Source of the DNA: Streptomyces sp. NK15101
GTDB lineage: Bacteria; Actinomycetota; Actinomycetes; Streptomycetales; Streptomycetaceae
NCBI RefSeq assembly: GCF_020400725.1
Contig: NZ_JAINVG010000078.1
Span: 1-36,292 of the forward strand
DNA: 36,292 bases
Direction: 5' to 3'
The stretch's first letter is position 1, and every line of letters starts with the position of its first letter. The position numbers were made by a program, and so were the translations under genes. Positions 7,795 through 15,602 of this stretch are shown here, piece after piece. The notes beneath the pieces are model-generated. The model had not been told where the DNA came from and did no database searches. It saw only the letters and a list, made by a program, of their open reading frames with translations.

Positions 7795-7949
7795 GGGGCA
7801 GCCGGTGCGGGCCCCACGGACCGCACCGACTATGTCACCTCGTCGAGTCAGGCCGGCGGGAGGGGACCTCCCAGCGCTCCCTCGCCTGCGGGCAGGTAGT
7901 CGGCGACCTCCTTGTGCGAGGCGCTCCTACGCAGGCCGGTGGTGCGCGC

Positions 7950-8246
7950 TCAGCTCGCGCGGGACTGTCCCTGTGTGCGACGGGCGTCGTCGAAGAGCTG
8001 TCGCCAGGAGACGACATCGGGCCTGCGGCGCAGCAGGGCGCGGCGTTCGCGTTCGGTCATGCCGCCCCACACGCCGAACTCGATCCGGTGGTCCAGGGCT
8101 TCCGCCAGGCACTCGGTGCGCACCGGGCAGCCGGTGCACATCGCCTTCACACGGCTCTGTTGCGCGTTGCCCTGGACGAAGAGCTCCTCCGGATCGCCCT
8201 TCCGGCAGGCCGCGTGCTCACTCCAGTGTTCTTCCCCGCTCGGCAC
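7950..8246 (-). CDS. WhiB-family Fe-S transcriptional regulator (WblA/WhiB4-like)
   Basis: A 98-residue protein with the four cluster-binding cysteines C14, C37, C40 and C46 (AACRKGDP...MCTGCPVRTEC), the GVWGG turn at 58-62 and a basic tail (ERERRALLRRRP). The central stretch DPEELFVQGNAQ...CTGCPVRTECL resembles the WblA/WhiB4 branch more than WhiB1 or WhiD. These proteins carry a [4Fe-4S] cluster and act with sigma factors. The GTG at 8246 is chosen for the upstream AAAGGGGGG and because HWSEHAACR is where the conserved domain begins. It is divergent from the H1-like gene. WblA itself is usually longer at the C-terminus, so this may be a paralogue. Confidence 0.9.
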   Translation of the reverse strand: MPSGEEHWSEHAACRKGDPEELFVQGNAQQSRVKAMCTGCPVRTECLAEALDHRIEFGVWGGMTERERRALLRRRPDVVSWRQLFDDARRTQGQSRAS

Positions 8247-8455
8247 TTGTGTCCCCCCTTTGAGGTCTGGTCCTCCGACGAGCCTATGTCGTTTCCTTCG
8301 AGCCTGGTTGACGCGCGGAGGGCCACTACGCGCCGGCCGGTCGACTCCGGTCCCGGGCGGCTGCGGGTTGTCGTCCACCCGCGTTGCCGTCTTCGGCGGC
8401 GGAGCGCCCTGGCTCCTTCCGCGGGAGACCAGCGGCTTCCACCGGCTGCAGTGCT

Positions 8456-8503
8456 GCCGCCCTGAAGGGAGGGCGGCGCACCGGTCGGCTGTGAAGCCGA
8501 CCG
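8456..8503 (+). promoter_or_regulatory. Two perfect hairpins in tandem, possible structured leader or terminator pair
   Basis: Hairpin 1: GCCGCCCT-GAAGGG-AGGGCGGC (8456-8477). Hairpin 2: CGGTCGGCT-GTGA-AGCCGACCG (8482-8503). Stems of 8 and 9 perfect pairs are separated by 4 bases. They sit about 135 bases before the H1-like gene. The arrangement could be an RNA regulatory element or insulation between divergent transcripts. I recognise no known riboswitch class. Confidence 0.4.
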
Positions 8504-8549
8504 CCATGGGAGGGCTTTGACGTCGGTGGGGCGCGAGGCATCGTCCGAG

Positions 8550-8612
8550 GGGTATTGCAGGCTTTGCCTCCCGGGCACGGTCTGCGGCAAGTAGCATCCG
8601 GCAGCAATACCC
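8550..8612 (+). promoter_or_regulatory. Inverted repeat just upstream of the H1-like gene's ribosome site
   Basis: GGGTATTGC (8550-8558) pairs with GCAATACCC (8604-8612), enclosing 45 bases. The right arm ends only a few bases before the ribosome site GAGGAG. It could close a leader structure near the start or be a pair of operator half-sites. Confidence 0.35.
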
Positions 8613-8637
8613 ATCCCCCATGAGGAGTGTGGATTGC

Positions 8638-9480
8638 ATGGCTGAGGAGCCGGTCGACACCTCGATCCAGAGCAAGTACGCGGAGCAGCTCGCCGCTGAT
8701 CTCGCCGCCAACCAGGCCGAGCAGGCCACTCTCGCTGTTCGGCTGAGCCGGCTGAGGGAGGAGGAGAAGTGGCTCGCCACGACGTTGGAGTCCCTGCCGG
8801 GGGTCGTCGGGGGTGAACCGGCGGCCGTCGCCGGGCCGGTGGGCGACACCGTTGCGTCCGGCGACGGTGCGCAGGAGGCGGCCGTGCCGCAGCCGAGGAC
8901 GGAGAAGGCCGCGGACACCGCTTCGGTGAAGGAGGCACCGGCGAAGAAGACCGCCGTGGCCAAGCGCGCCGCCAAGAAGGCGCCTGTCACCAAGAAGGCT
9001 CCCGGCGGAAAGGCCCCGGCCGTCGAGGGTGCTGCGGTGGCGAAGAAGACGGCGGTGAAGAAGACGGCGGCCGGGAAGGCGATGGCCGGGAAGGCGTCGG
9101 CGGCAAAGGAGACGGCCGTCAAGAAGACGGCCGCCAAGAAGACCACGACGGCGCAGAACACCGTGAAGCCGACGGGCCCCACGCTCGGTGAACTCCTCAA
9201 GGAGCTCCTCGCCCGGCAGCCCGGTGAGCCGAAGAAGGTCAGCGAGATCAGCGCCGAACTGAAGGCGGTCCACCCCGAGCGCGCGACGTCGGACCAGGTC
9301 GTCCGCAACACCCTGGAGAGGCTGGTGGTGAAGGACGGACTGGAGAAGGACACCCGGCAGGGCCTCGTCCTCTACACCTGGCCCACGGCCCAAACCCCCG
9401 CCGCTTCCTCCACCGCTGTCGCCGCCGCGGAACAGCCGAAGGACGAGGCGCCCACCGAGACGGCCTCGGCCGGAGTCTGA
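8638..9480 (+). CDS. Histone-H1-like lysine/alanine-rich DNA-binding protein with winged-helix-like C-terminus
   Basis: A 280-residue protein in three parts. Residues 10-52 form a heptad-rich coiled coil (AEQLAADLAANQAEQATLAVRL). Residues about 95-175 are a basic tract with many AKK/VKKTA repeats. Residues about 180-248 are a compact domain (TLGELLKELLA...VSEISAELKAVHP...VVRNTLERLVVKDGL...GLVLYTW) with winged-helix character. The Lys/Ala tract resembles histone H1 tails and actinobacterial nucleoid proteins such as HupS, suggesting chromosome binding. The start at 8638 is preferred over an in-frame ATG at 8620, because the latter overlaps the GAGGAG ribosome site. A regulator that dimerises through the coiled coil is an alternative. 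Confidence 0.75.
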   Translation: MAEEPVDTSIQSKYAEQLAADLAANQAEQATLAVRLSRLREEEKWLATTLESLPGVVGGEPAAVAGPVGDTVASGDGAQEAAVPQPRTEKAADTASVKEAPAKKTAVAKRAAKKAPVTKKAPGGKAPAVEGAAVAKKTAVKKTAAGKAMAGKASAAKETAVKKTAAKKTTTAQNTVKPTGPTLGELLKELLARQPGEPKKVSEISAELKAVHPERATSDQVVRNTLERLVVKDGLEKDTRQGLVLYTWPTAQTPAASSTAVAAAEQPKDEAPTETASAGV

Positions 9481-10052
9481 ACAGCGCGGCCGCAGGAAGC
9501 CACCGAGGCGTGAGCACCACAGGTGGCCGGGCAGCAGAAAACCGACCAGGAGCTGCCCCCTGCGGCTGCGCATCCGGCGTCCACGGGGCCGGGGCGTGAT
9601 CAGCCTTGGTTCCGTTCGAGCGGGCGGTGACCGCGACGAGCGAAGTCCGAGGCGGGCGAGCCCTGTTCGTTCGCGTACGCCTCCCGGCGCGCTGCCGTCC
9701 ACTCCCACGCCCCGGTCGGTGGGGAGGGTCATTCGAACCGTGCGGCGCTCGGGCTTCGGCGCGCTTTCGACGACCCGTGCCGTCGTGATGTGATGCCGGG
9801 TCACCCCGTACGACCCGAAGGCTACGGCACGGTCAGCGCCCACCACTCGCAAGCCAGTGGGAGGTGGCGCCCGTATCGGACAGCCGCTCCTACTCGTGCG
9901 TGACGTCGCAGCCGGTGTGGACGCACCGGATCGGCCAGTTGTCCGTCCGAGGCCCGGCGACAGCGACCGAAGTGAGTACACGTACTCAGGTATCGTCCGC
10001 CGGGCTTCTCCATGCTGGGGGGCGAACGCCGGATCACTTCAAGGGGACACTC
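9481..10052. other. Intergenic region, no gene recognised
   Basis: 572 bases between the H1-like gene and the GNAT-aminotransferase gene. Both strands have open frames typical of GC-rich DNA, but none has a recognisable motif with a ribosome site. An imperfect inverted repeat (GCGGCCGCAGG near 9484, CCTGCGGCTGC near 9560) may be a terminator. The palindrome at 9973-9988 is listed separately. Confidence 0.5.
9973..9988. promoter_or_regulatory. Perfect 7-2-7 palindrome upstream of the GNAT-aminotransferase gene
   Basis: TGAGTACACGTACTCA has arms TGAGTAC and GTACTCA around AC. It ends 64 bases before the ATG at 10053, where an operator would be expected. The cognate regulator is unknown. Confidence 0.5.
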
Positions 10053-11819
10053 ATGGACCACGCCATACAGCTGCGCGCAGCCACGCCCAGTGATCACGAC
10101 TGGATCCACGAGCTGCGGCATCGGGTGTACGCAGAGGAGCTGGGCCAACATCCGGTGCATCCGTCCGGGCGGTTGAGTGACGGGCTCGACGGCGACAACG
10201 TGTATCTCGTGGCCGCACGCGGGGAGGCGCGGATCGGTTTCGTCAGCCTCACCCCGCCGTGGGTCGGTCGCTACTCGCTGGACAAGTACCTGACGCGCGA
10301 GGAACTGCCGGTCCTGTCGGAAGAGGCGCCGTTCGAGATCCGTGTCCTGACCGTCGAGGAGCGCTGGCGGTCCACCATGGCGGCGCCGCTCCTCATGTAC
10401 GCGGCGCTGCGCTGGGTCGCGGCGCGGGGCGGCCGCGAGGTGGTGGCGATGGGACGGACGGAACTGCTGGACATGTACCTCGCCGCCGGGCTGCGGCCGG
10501 TGGGGCGGACGGTCCGCTCGGGCGCGGTCTCGTTCGAGGTGTTGAGTGGTTCCGTGGCCGAGCTGACGAGGACGGTCCGGGAGCGTCACGGCCGGACCTT
10601 GGAGAGGCTGCGGTCGGGCCTCGACTGGCGGCTGGACGTGGAGTTCGCGCCGCGCGCGGACGGCTGCGAGCACGGCGGCGCCTTCTTCTCCGCGATCGGT
10701 ACGGACTTCCGGACGCTGACCCGCCGTCACGAGGTGGTCGCGGCCGATGTGCTGGACGCATGGTTCCCCCCGTCTCCGAAGGTCCGCGCGGTGTTGTCGG
10801 AGGATCCGGGGTGGGCGGCGCGGACCTCGCCGCCGACGGGTGCGGAAGGGCTGCTCGCGGAGATCGCCGGGGTCCGTGGGCTGCCGGTGGAGTCGCTGGT
10901 CGTCGGGGCGGGTTCGTCCGATCTGATCTTCCGGGCGTTCGGCCGGTGGCTGACGCCGGAGAGCCGGGTGCTGCTGCTGGATCCGAGCTATGGCGAGTAC
11001 GCCCATGTCACCGAGCGGGTGATCGGCTGCCAGGTGGACCGGCTCCGGCTGCGCCGGGAGGACGGCTGGCTGCTCGATCCGGCCCGGCTCGCCGCCGCGA
11101 CCGGAAGCGGGCGGTACGACCTCGTGGTGGTGGTCAACCCGAACAATCCGACCGGCCGTCACGCTCCCGCCGACGCGCTGCGCGCGGTGATCGAGGCCTC
11201 TCCCGCGCGGACCCGGTGGTGGATCGACGAGGCGTATCTGGGCTATGTCGATCCTGCGGAGTCGCTGGCCGGGCTCGCCTCGGTCGATGCCCGGGTCGTG
11301 GTGTGCACGTCGCTCTCGAAGATGTACGCGCTGTCGGGAATGCGGGCCGCGTATCTGGTGGCCGACCCTGACACGGCCGGGGAGCTGCGCCGCTGGACGC
11401 CGCCGTGGCCCGTGAGCCTGCCGGCCCAGCTGGCCGCCGTGACGGCGCTGCGCGACCCCGGGTACTACGCGGAGCGCTGGGCGCGTACCGCGGTGCTGCG
11501 GCGGGGGCTCGCCACCGGACTTTCGGAGCTCGACGGCTTCTCCTCGGTCGACGAGGGGGTGGCGAACTTCCTCACCGTGACCCTGCCGCCGGATGGACCG
11601 AGCGCGGCCCGGCTGGTGCGTGAGTGCCGACGCCACGACGTCTACCTGCGGGACCTGTCGCCGATGTCCCCGGCGTACGAGGGACGGACCGTCCGCGTCG
11701 CCGTCCGCGACACGGCGGAGAACGCGCGGATCGTGACGGCATGCCGGAGCGCCCTGGACGCGCTGTGCGAACGGGCGACGGTGGCGGCGGGCGTGCCGGG
11801 CGGCCGGGTCTCCCGGTGA
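10053..11819 (+). CDS. Fusion of GNAT acetyltransferase and PLP aminotransferase (HisC/CobD-like)
   Basis: A 588-residue two-domain protein. Residues 1-165 form a GNAT-like domain (IQLRAATPSDHDWIHELR, FEIRVLTVEERWR, MYLAAGLRPVGR). Residues about 205-580 form a fold-type I PLP domain with VVVNPNNPTGRH (360-370), D392 (WWIDEAYLGY) for the pyridine nitrogen and K423 (TSLSKMYALSG) for the Schiff base. The PLP part resembles histidinol-phosphate aminotransferase and threonine-phosphate decarboxylase. ATG at 10053 follows AAGGGGAC. Its TGA overlaps the GTG of the CdsA-like gene, so the two are translationally coupled. A lipid-linked amine pathway is one possibility (inference). Confidence 0.85.
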   Translation: MDHAIQLRAATPSDHDWIHELRHRVYAEELGQHPVHPSGRLSDGLDGDNVYLVAARGEARIGFVSLTPPWVGRYSLDKYLTREELPVLSEEAPFEIRVLTVEERWRSTMAAPLLMYAALRWVAARGGREVVAMGRTELLDMYLAAGLRPVGRTVRSGAVSFEVLSGSVAELTRTVRERHGRTLERLRSGLDWRLDVEFAPRADGCEHGGAFFSAIGTDFRTLTRRHEVVAADVLDAWFPPSPKVRAVLSEDPGWAARTSPPTGAEGLLAEIAGVRGLPVESLVVGAGSSDLIFRAFGRWLTPESRVLLLDPSYGEYAHVTERVIGCQVDRLRLRREDGWLLDPARLAAATGSGRYDLVVVVNPNNPTGRHAPADALRAVIEASPARTRWWIDEAYLGYVDPAESLAGLASVDARVVVCTSLSKMYALSGMRAAYLVADPDTAGELRRWTPPWPVSLPAQLAAVTALRDPGYYAERWARTAVLRRGLATGLSELDGFSSVDEGVANFLTVTLPPDGPSAARLVRECRRHDVYLRDLSPMSPAYEGRTVRVAVRDTAENARIVTACRSALDALCERATVAAGVPGGRVSR

Positions 11820-12619
11820 CGACGGTCCCTGATCTCGTGCCGTACCTCGGCGGGGCGCTGGCGGTCGGCGGGCTCGCGGTGGCGGCGACCCGGCGGCGTG
11901 AGCTGATGGTCCGCTGGTGCGTGTGGGCGCTCGGCGTACCGGTGGTCACGGGCGCGTTCTGGCTCGGGCCGCCGGGGATCGCGGTGCTCGCGGCCGTGGT
12001 CGGGGTGGTCGCGGTGGCGGAGTTCGGCGGGCTGCTGCGGCTGGGCCCGGTGGACCGGGCGGTGCTGGGCGCAGCGGTCGTCGGGCTCGTCCTGACCGCC
12101 TGGCTGGCCCCCGAGGAGGTGCTTCGGGTCGGGGCGGTCGGGGCGCTCGCGATCGCCGGGGTGCCCCTGCTGTCGGGCGACGCCGAGCACGGTCTCCGCC
12201 GCCTGGGGGCGGGCCTGCTCGGGCTCGTGTGGCTGGGCGTCCTGGCCGGTCTCGTCCCGTCGGGTGCGGTGGGCCTCGTCCTGTTCGTGGCCGTGTCGAT
12301 CGCCGACATCGTCGCGTACGGGGCCGGTCGCCGTCTCGGCGGCCCCCGGCTCTCCGCGCTGTCGCCCGCCAAACGGTGGAGCGGCACGCTGGCCGGGGCG
12401 GCGGCCGGTCTCCTGGCACTCGCCGTGCTGTCGTCCCTGACGTGGCAGACGGCGGTGGCCGTGGCGGTCGGCGGGCCGCTCGGGGACCTGCTGGAGTCGA
12501 TGGTCAAGCGGGGCGCCCGGGTGAAGGACGCCGGCCGTTGGCTTCCCGGCTCCGGTGGTCTGCTGGACCGTATCGACTCCCTCCTCGTCGCCCTGGCGGT
12601 GCTGCTGGTGCTGGGCTGA
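11816..12619 (+). CDS. Phosphatidate cytidylyltransferase (CdsA-like) membrane protein
   Basis: A 267-residue, highly hydrophobic protein with about 7-8 membrane segments. It carries the CTP-transferase signature near the C-terminus, GDLLESMVKRGARVKDAGRWLPGSGGLLDRIDSLL (K-D-x-G-x-x-x-P-G-x-G-G-x-x-D-R-x-D). The family makes CDP-diacylglycerol from phosphatidic acid and CTP. It is shorter than many actinobacterial CdsA proteins and is coupled to an aminotransferase fusion, so it is probably an additional paralogue with a specialised lipid role. GTG at 11816 overlaps the upstream TGA (GTGA). Confidence 0.85.
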   Translation: MTTVPDLVPYLGGALAVGGLAVAATRRRELMVRWCVWALGVPVVTGAFWLGPPGIAVLAAVVGVVAVAEFGGLLRLGPVDRAVLGAAVVGLVLTAWLAPEEVLRVGAVGALAIAGVPLLSGDAEHGLRRLGAGLLGLVWLGVLAGLVPSGAVGLVLFVAVSIADIVAYGAGRRLGGPRLSALSPAKRWSGTLAGAAAGLLALAVLSSLTWQTAVAVAVGGPLGDLLESMVKRGARVKDAGRWLPGSGGLLDRIDSLLVALAVLLVLG

Positions 12620-12698
12620 GCGGGGTCCCTCTCAGGGGGTCCGGCATTGAGGATCGCCGTCACAACCGTCGTCCCGTGCTGGATGGCGGCACGGTCCT

Positions 12699-12730
12699 AC
12701 GCAAGAACGCACCGACGCAAGAACGCGCCG
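12699..12730. repeat. 16-bp tandem repeat, two copies
   Basis: ACGCAAGAACGCACCG is followed directly by ACGCAAGAACGCGCCG, one mismatch. No function suggested. Confidence 0.6.
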
Positions 12731-12853
12731 GCGCTGAGCTGCGTCGAGCAGTCGACACCGCCCGGCGCCGGACGTCTTGCCCTGGAGACCCTGCTCTGCC
12801 AGAGCGGTGAAGGCCTGCGGTCCGCCACGTGAGAGACCGTCTTCGACGCCCCT

Positions 12854-12887
12854 GCGCGGGCCGCCACCACCCGGTGGCGGCCCGCGC
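12854..12887 (+). terminator. Strong intrinsic-type terminator hairpin
   Basis: A 15-bp perfect stem (GCGCGGGCCGCCACC at 12854-12868 with 12873-12887) and a 4-base loop ACCC. There is no T tract, as is common in Streptomyces. It lies about 235 bases after the CdsA-like gene and probably ends that operon. Confidence 0.6.
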
Positions 12888-13237
12888 TGTCGCGTGTCCG
12901 AGTTCCTGGACCCATCCCGGACACCCCCGCAGGGGTGAACTCTTCCTCGCGTACGCGTAGGCGTCTTACGAGCCGGTGTGATTGCGGTGGAGGGGCGCCG
13001 TCCCGAAGCCGGCGGCGGGGCCGGGAAGCGCGGCCTGGGCGGGTGCACGAGGCGGCCACCGCACGCGGTGACGGCATCACCGTCTGCTTCCAGGACTTCC
13101 CGAAGGCGGAGGTGTCTCCGGACGGCGGGTACCTCGGCCCCGGACGCGACCACCCCGGCCAAGCGATCACATCACCTGGAGATACGAGCCGCCGGGCAGG
13201 CGGTGTGGACGACGCCGTGGTCGACGGCGTAGGTGTC

Positions 13238-13282
13238 GGAGATAGAGACGGGGACGGAGATAGGGACGGGGACGGGGACGGG
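13238..13282. repeat. Simple GGGACG/GAGATA hexamer repeat
   Basis: A 45-base run of hexamers (GAGATA, GAGACG, GGGACG) upstream of the glutamate-cysteine ligase gene. Such tracts vary by slippage. Confidence 0.65.
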
Positions 13283-13388
13283 CTCCAGGGGAAGAGTCCC
13301 CTGTCGGCCCGGCTGATCTCTCCGATCCGGGGTAAGCGCCTGAGACGCAACGAAGATCAGCTGTTTCCCACCCGGAAGGAAGAACCGC

Positions 13389-14519
13389 GTGACCCGGACC
13401 CCGCCGCAGCACAGGATCCGCACGGTAGGCGTGGAGGAGGAGCTGCTCCTCGTCAGCGCCCGGACCGGCGAGCCGCTCGCTCTGTCGTCCGCCGTCCTCG
13501 CCTCGGCCGCCGGGGACGAGGCGGGGGACGTCTTCGAGAAGGAGCTGCACCAGGAGCAGCTGGAGTTCGCCACACGTCCCGTCAGCGACATGGGCGCCCT
13601 CCGGGAGGAGATCGTCCGGTGGCGCGGTGAGGCCGGTCGTCATGCTGAAGGCGTCGGCGCCCAGGTCGCCGCGCTGGCGACCTCGCCGCTCGCCGTGCAG
13701 CCCTCCCGGAACCTCGGGCGGCGGTACCGCTGGATGGCCGACCAGTTCGCCCTGACCGCGGAGGAACAGCTCACCGGCGGATGTCACGTGCACGTCTCCG
13801 TCGAGTCGGACGAGGAGGGCGTCGCGGTCCTCGACCGGATCCGTACGTGGCTGCCGGTCCTGACCGCGATCAGCGCCAATTCGCCGTACTGGCAGGGGAA
13901 GGACACGGGATACGCCAGCTACCGCAGTCGGGTCTGGTACCGCCTCCCCTCCGCGGGCCCGTACGAGCCGTTCGGCAGCGCGGCCGGCTACCACGCCCGC
14001 GTGCACGACATGCTGGGCACCGGGGTCCTGCGCGACCAAGGCATGATCTACTTCGACGCCCGCCTCTCCCACAGCTTCCCCACCGTCGAGATCCGCGTCG
14101 CCGACGTCTGTCTCGAACCCGACACGACGGTGCTGGTGGCCACCCTCGCCCGGGCCCTGGTCGAGACCGAGGCGCGTGCCTGGCGGTCGGGAGAGCCCGT
14201 GCCCCGCGTTCCGGTCGAACTGCTCCGGCTCGCGGCCTGGCAGGCCGCCCGCTCGGGACCGGAGGGCCCGCTGCTCGACCCTCGGACGCTGCGACCGATC
14301 CCGGCGGCGGCGGCCTTCGACGCCTTCGTCGCGCACACCGAGGACGCCCTGCGGGAGACCGGCGACCTCGACCGGGCGCGCATCGCCCTCAAGAACCTCC
14401 TGGTACGGGGTGGAGGGGCCCGGCGTCAGCGCGACCTTTTCGAAAGCGGGATGGAGCTCGGCGAGGTGGTCCGCGCCTGCGCCCGTATCACCACGGAGGA
14501 CGGCGCCCCGGAGGAGTAG
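13389..14519 (+). CDS. YbdK-type carboxylate-amine (glutamate-cysteine) ligase
   Basis: A 376-residue protein of the GCS2/YbdK family. The N-terminal VGVEEELLLV motif, ELHQEQLEFAT, TGGCHVHVSV (Mg/ATP site) and the late SFPTVEIRVADVC are the conserved elements. The reaction is ATP-dependent joining of glutamate with cysteine, weak in E. coli YbdK; the natural substrate in actinomycetes, which use mycothiol, is uncertain. GTG at 13389 is preceded by GGAAGGAAG. The last 24 bases of the gene are partly duplicated just after the stop (14522-14545). Confidence 0.9.
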   Translation: MTRTPPQHRIRTVGVEEELLLVSARTGEPLALSSAVLASAAGDEAGDVFEKELHQEQLEFATRPVSDMGALREEIVRWRGEAGRHAEGVGAQVAALATSPLAVQPSRNLGRRYRWMADQFALTAEEQLTGGCHVHVSVESDEEGVAVLDRIRTWLPVLTAISANSPYWQGKDTGYASYRSRVWYRLPSAGPYEPFGSAAGYHARVHDMLGTGVLRDQGMIYFDARLSHSFPTVEIRVADVCLEPDTTVLVATLARALVETEARAWRSGEPVPRVPVELLRLAAWQAARSGPEGPLLDPRTLRPIPAAAAFDAFVAHTEDALRETGDLDRARIALKNLLVRGGGARRQRDLFESGMELGEVVRACARITTEDGAPEE

Positions 14520-14545
14520 CCGAGGACGGCACCCCGCAGGAGCAG
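14496..14545. repeat. Tandem duplication of the ligase gene's 3' end
   Basis: GAGGACGGCGCCCCGGAGGA (start 14496) recurs as GAGGACGGCACCCCGCAGGA (start 14522), period 26, spanning the stop codon. It suggests a small slippage duplication that left the reading frame intact. Confidence 0.6.
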
Positions 14546-14740
14546 CTTCCGAAGCCGGTCCCCCTCCTCTCCTCTGGTTCCCCCTCCCGCCTTCCGCGTG
14601 AGCGGCAAAACCTCCTGGCGGGCATCGGGATCACCGCCGACACCGCCCGTACGGCCGCCGCCACGGGCCGCCGCAGGCTCGCGGCCGGGGTGTCGCGGTG
14701 GGGCGAAGCACTGAGCCTGAGCGACTCCGGCTCGGGCCGG

Positions 14741-15115
14741 TCAGACGCGCCAGGTGCGGATGCGGTCGGCGGCCTGGTAGACGGTGGCCTTGCCGGCCTG
14801 GATGTCGCGGACGAGGTCGACCATGGCCCCGTACGGGGGGTCGATGCCTTCGCCGGAGGCGTGCATGTAGGCGGCGGTGACCTGGCAGGCGTACAGGCTG
14901 TTGCGGTGGGGCAGCGGCTGCAGGCGGATCAGGGTGTGCAGGAGGGCTGCCGCGCGCCAGGCCGGGTCCGGGTCGGCGGTGGTGGGGCGGGGAATGCGGG
15001 TCTTGTGGCGGGCGACGGCGGCGACCAGGGCCGAGTAGTCGGCGACGCTGACGTCTTCGGGAACGGCCTGCTCCTGGACGTCCAGGAGCCAGGGGACGTC
15101 GATGTGGAGGATCAT
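14741..15115 (-). CDS. Fic/Doc-family toxin with a degenerate Fic motif
   Basis: A 124-residue protein similar to the short Doc-like toxins of Streptomyces toxin-antitoxin pairs. The fold region ALLHTLIRLQPLPHRNSLYACQVTAAYMHASG corresponds to the Fic loop HPFxxGN(K/G)R, but the catalytic His position reads Q66; only P67 and N72 of the motif remain. Family members AMPylate or phosphorylate targets such as EF-Tu; this one may act differently or be inactive. ATG at 15115 overlaps the antitoxin TGA by one base (TGATG), so the two genes are coupled. Confidence 0.75.
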   Translation of the reverse strand: MILHIDVPWLLDVQEQAVPEDVSVADYSALVAAVARHKTRIPRPTTADPDPAWRAAALLHTLIRLQPLPHRNSLYACQVTAAYMHASGEGIDPPYGAMVDLVRDIQAGKATVYQAADRIRTWRV

Positions 15116-15354
15116 CAGGCGGCGTCCGCCCCGTGTTCCCGTCCGGTGGGCGGGATCTCGTCGGGGAAGGCGTCGTCGAACTCGGCCCGGTGCGTCTCGC
15201 CCCAGGAGACGGCGTAGCGGACGAACTGCCGGCGCCGGCGCTCGCGCAGGGGCAGGTCGTGGACGTACTGCTTGAGGGACTTGCCTTCGGCGGCCGCGGC
15301 GGCGCGGACCTCCTCCAGCTCCTCGTCGGTGAAGGTGACGTTCAAGGACGGCAT
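15115..15354 (-). CDS. Ribbon-helix-helix type antitoxin
   Basis: A 79-residue protein starting PSLNVTFTDEELEEVRAAAAAEGKSLKQYVHD, a typical ribbon-helix-helix N-terminus (beta strand, then two helices). An acidic C-terminal tail (GETHRAEFDDAFPDEIPP) would wrap the toxin. It lies immediately upstream of the Fic-like toxin and overlaps it by one base. A perfect palindrome sits 9 bases upstream of the ATG, consistent with autorepression. AGGGG lies only one base from the ATG, so translation may be from a leaderless or near-leaderless mRNA. Confidence 0.8.
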   Translation of the reverse strand: MPSLNVTFTDEELEEVRAAAAAEGKSLKQYVHDLPLRERRRRQFVRYAVSWGETHRAEFDDAFPDEIPPTGREHGADAA

Positions 15355-15363
15355 ACCCCTGAT

Positions 15364-15380
15364 GGTACCTAGTAGGTACC
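15364..15380. promoter_or_regulatory. Antitoxin operator, 8-1-8 palindrome
   Basis: GGTACCTAGTAGGTACC is a perfect inverted repeat around a central G, and contains two GGTACC copies 11 bases apart. It lies 9 bases upstream of the antitoxin ATG, where ribbon-helix-helix antitoxins usually bind. Confidence 0.6.
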
Positions 15381-15602
15381 TGGACAGCCAGGGATTGCGG
15401 CCCGCACACGGCCGCCCCGTCCCCTCCCGGGCGGGTGCGCCCATGCCCTCTGGACCATTGGCCCATGCCGCACATCGCCCCTGCGCCCCGCACGCCCCGC
15501 AGACCCACAGCATCCGCTGGACGAGCTCAGCAAGCACGCCTCCCCGACCGGGTTCCCCTCTGCCCGTGTCACTCCACCGCCGAGCTCACCGCGCCGACCG
15601 CA

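Larger units (their letters stand above)
8247..8637. other. Intergenic region with hairpins between WhiB and H1-like genes
   Basis: 391 bases between two divergent DNA-binding-protein genes. No convincing coding sequence on either strand. It holds the tandem hairpins at 8456-8503 and the inverted repeat at 8550-8612. A TAGCAT at 8592-8597 resembles a -10 element for the H1-like gene, without a clear -35. Confidence 0.5.
12620..13388. other. Long intergenic region: terminator and simple repeats, no gene supported
   Basis: 769 bases. It contains a tandem 16-bp repeat (12699-12730), a strong hairpin (12854-12887) and a simple hexamer repeat (13238-13282). Open frames exist on both strands but lack recognisable domains or ribosome sites. 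The plus strand around 13050-13200 reads as a peptide-like stretch (DGITVCFQDFPKAEV) that I could not assign. Confidence 0.5.

Noticed and set aside
8456..8503. Tandem hairpins as a known riboswitch or 6C RNA
   Set aside because: Loop sequences GAAGGG and GTGA lack the C-runs of 6C RNA, and no cobalamin or c-di-AMP riboswitch core was recognised.
13040..13200. Plus-strand stretch reading DGITVCFQDFPKAEV... as a possible protein remnant
   Set aside because: It looks protein-like, but I could not match a family or find a ribosome site, and the frame runs into a simple hexamer repeat.
13238..13282. Hexamer repeat as a CRISPR or protein-binding array
   Set aside because: The units are only 6 bases with no spacers, so it is a simple-sequence tract.
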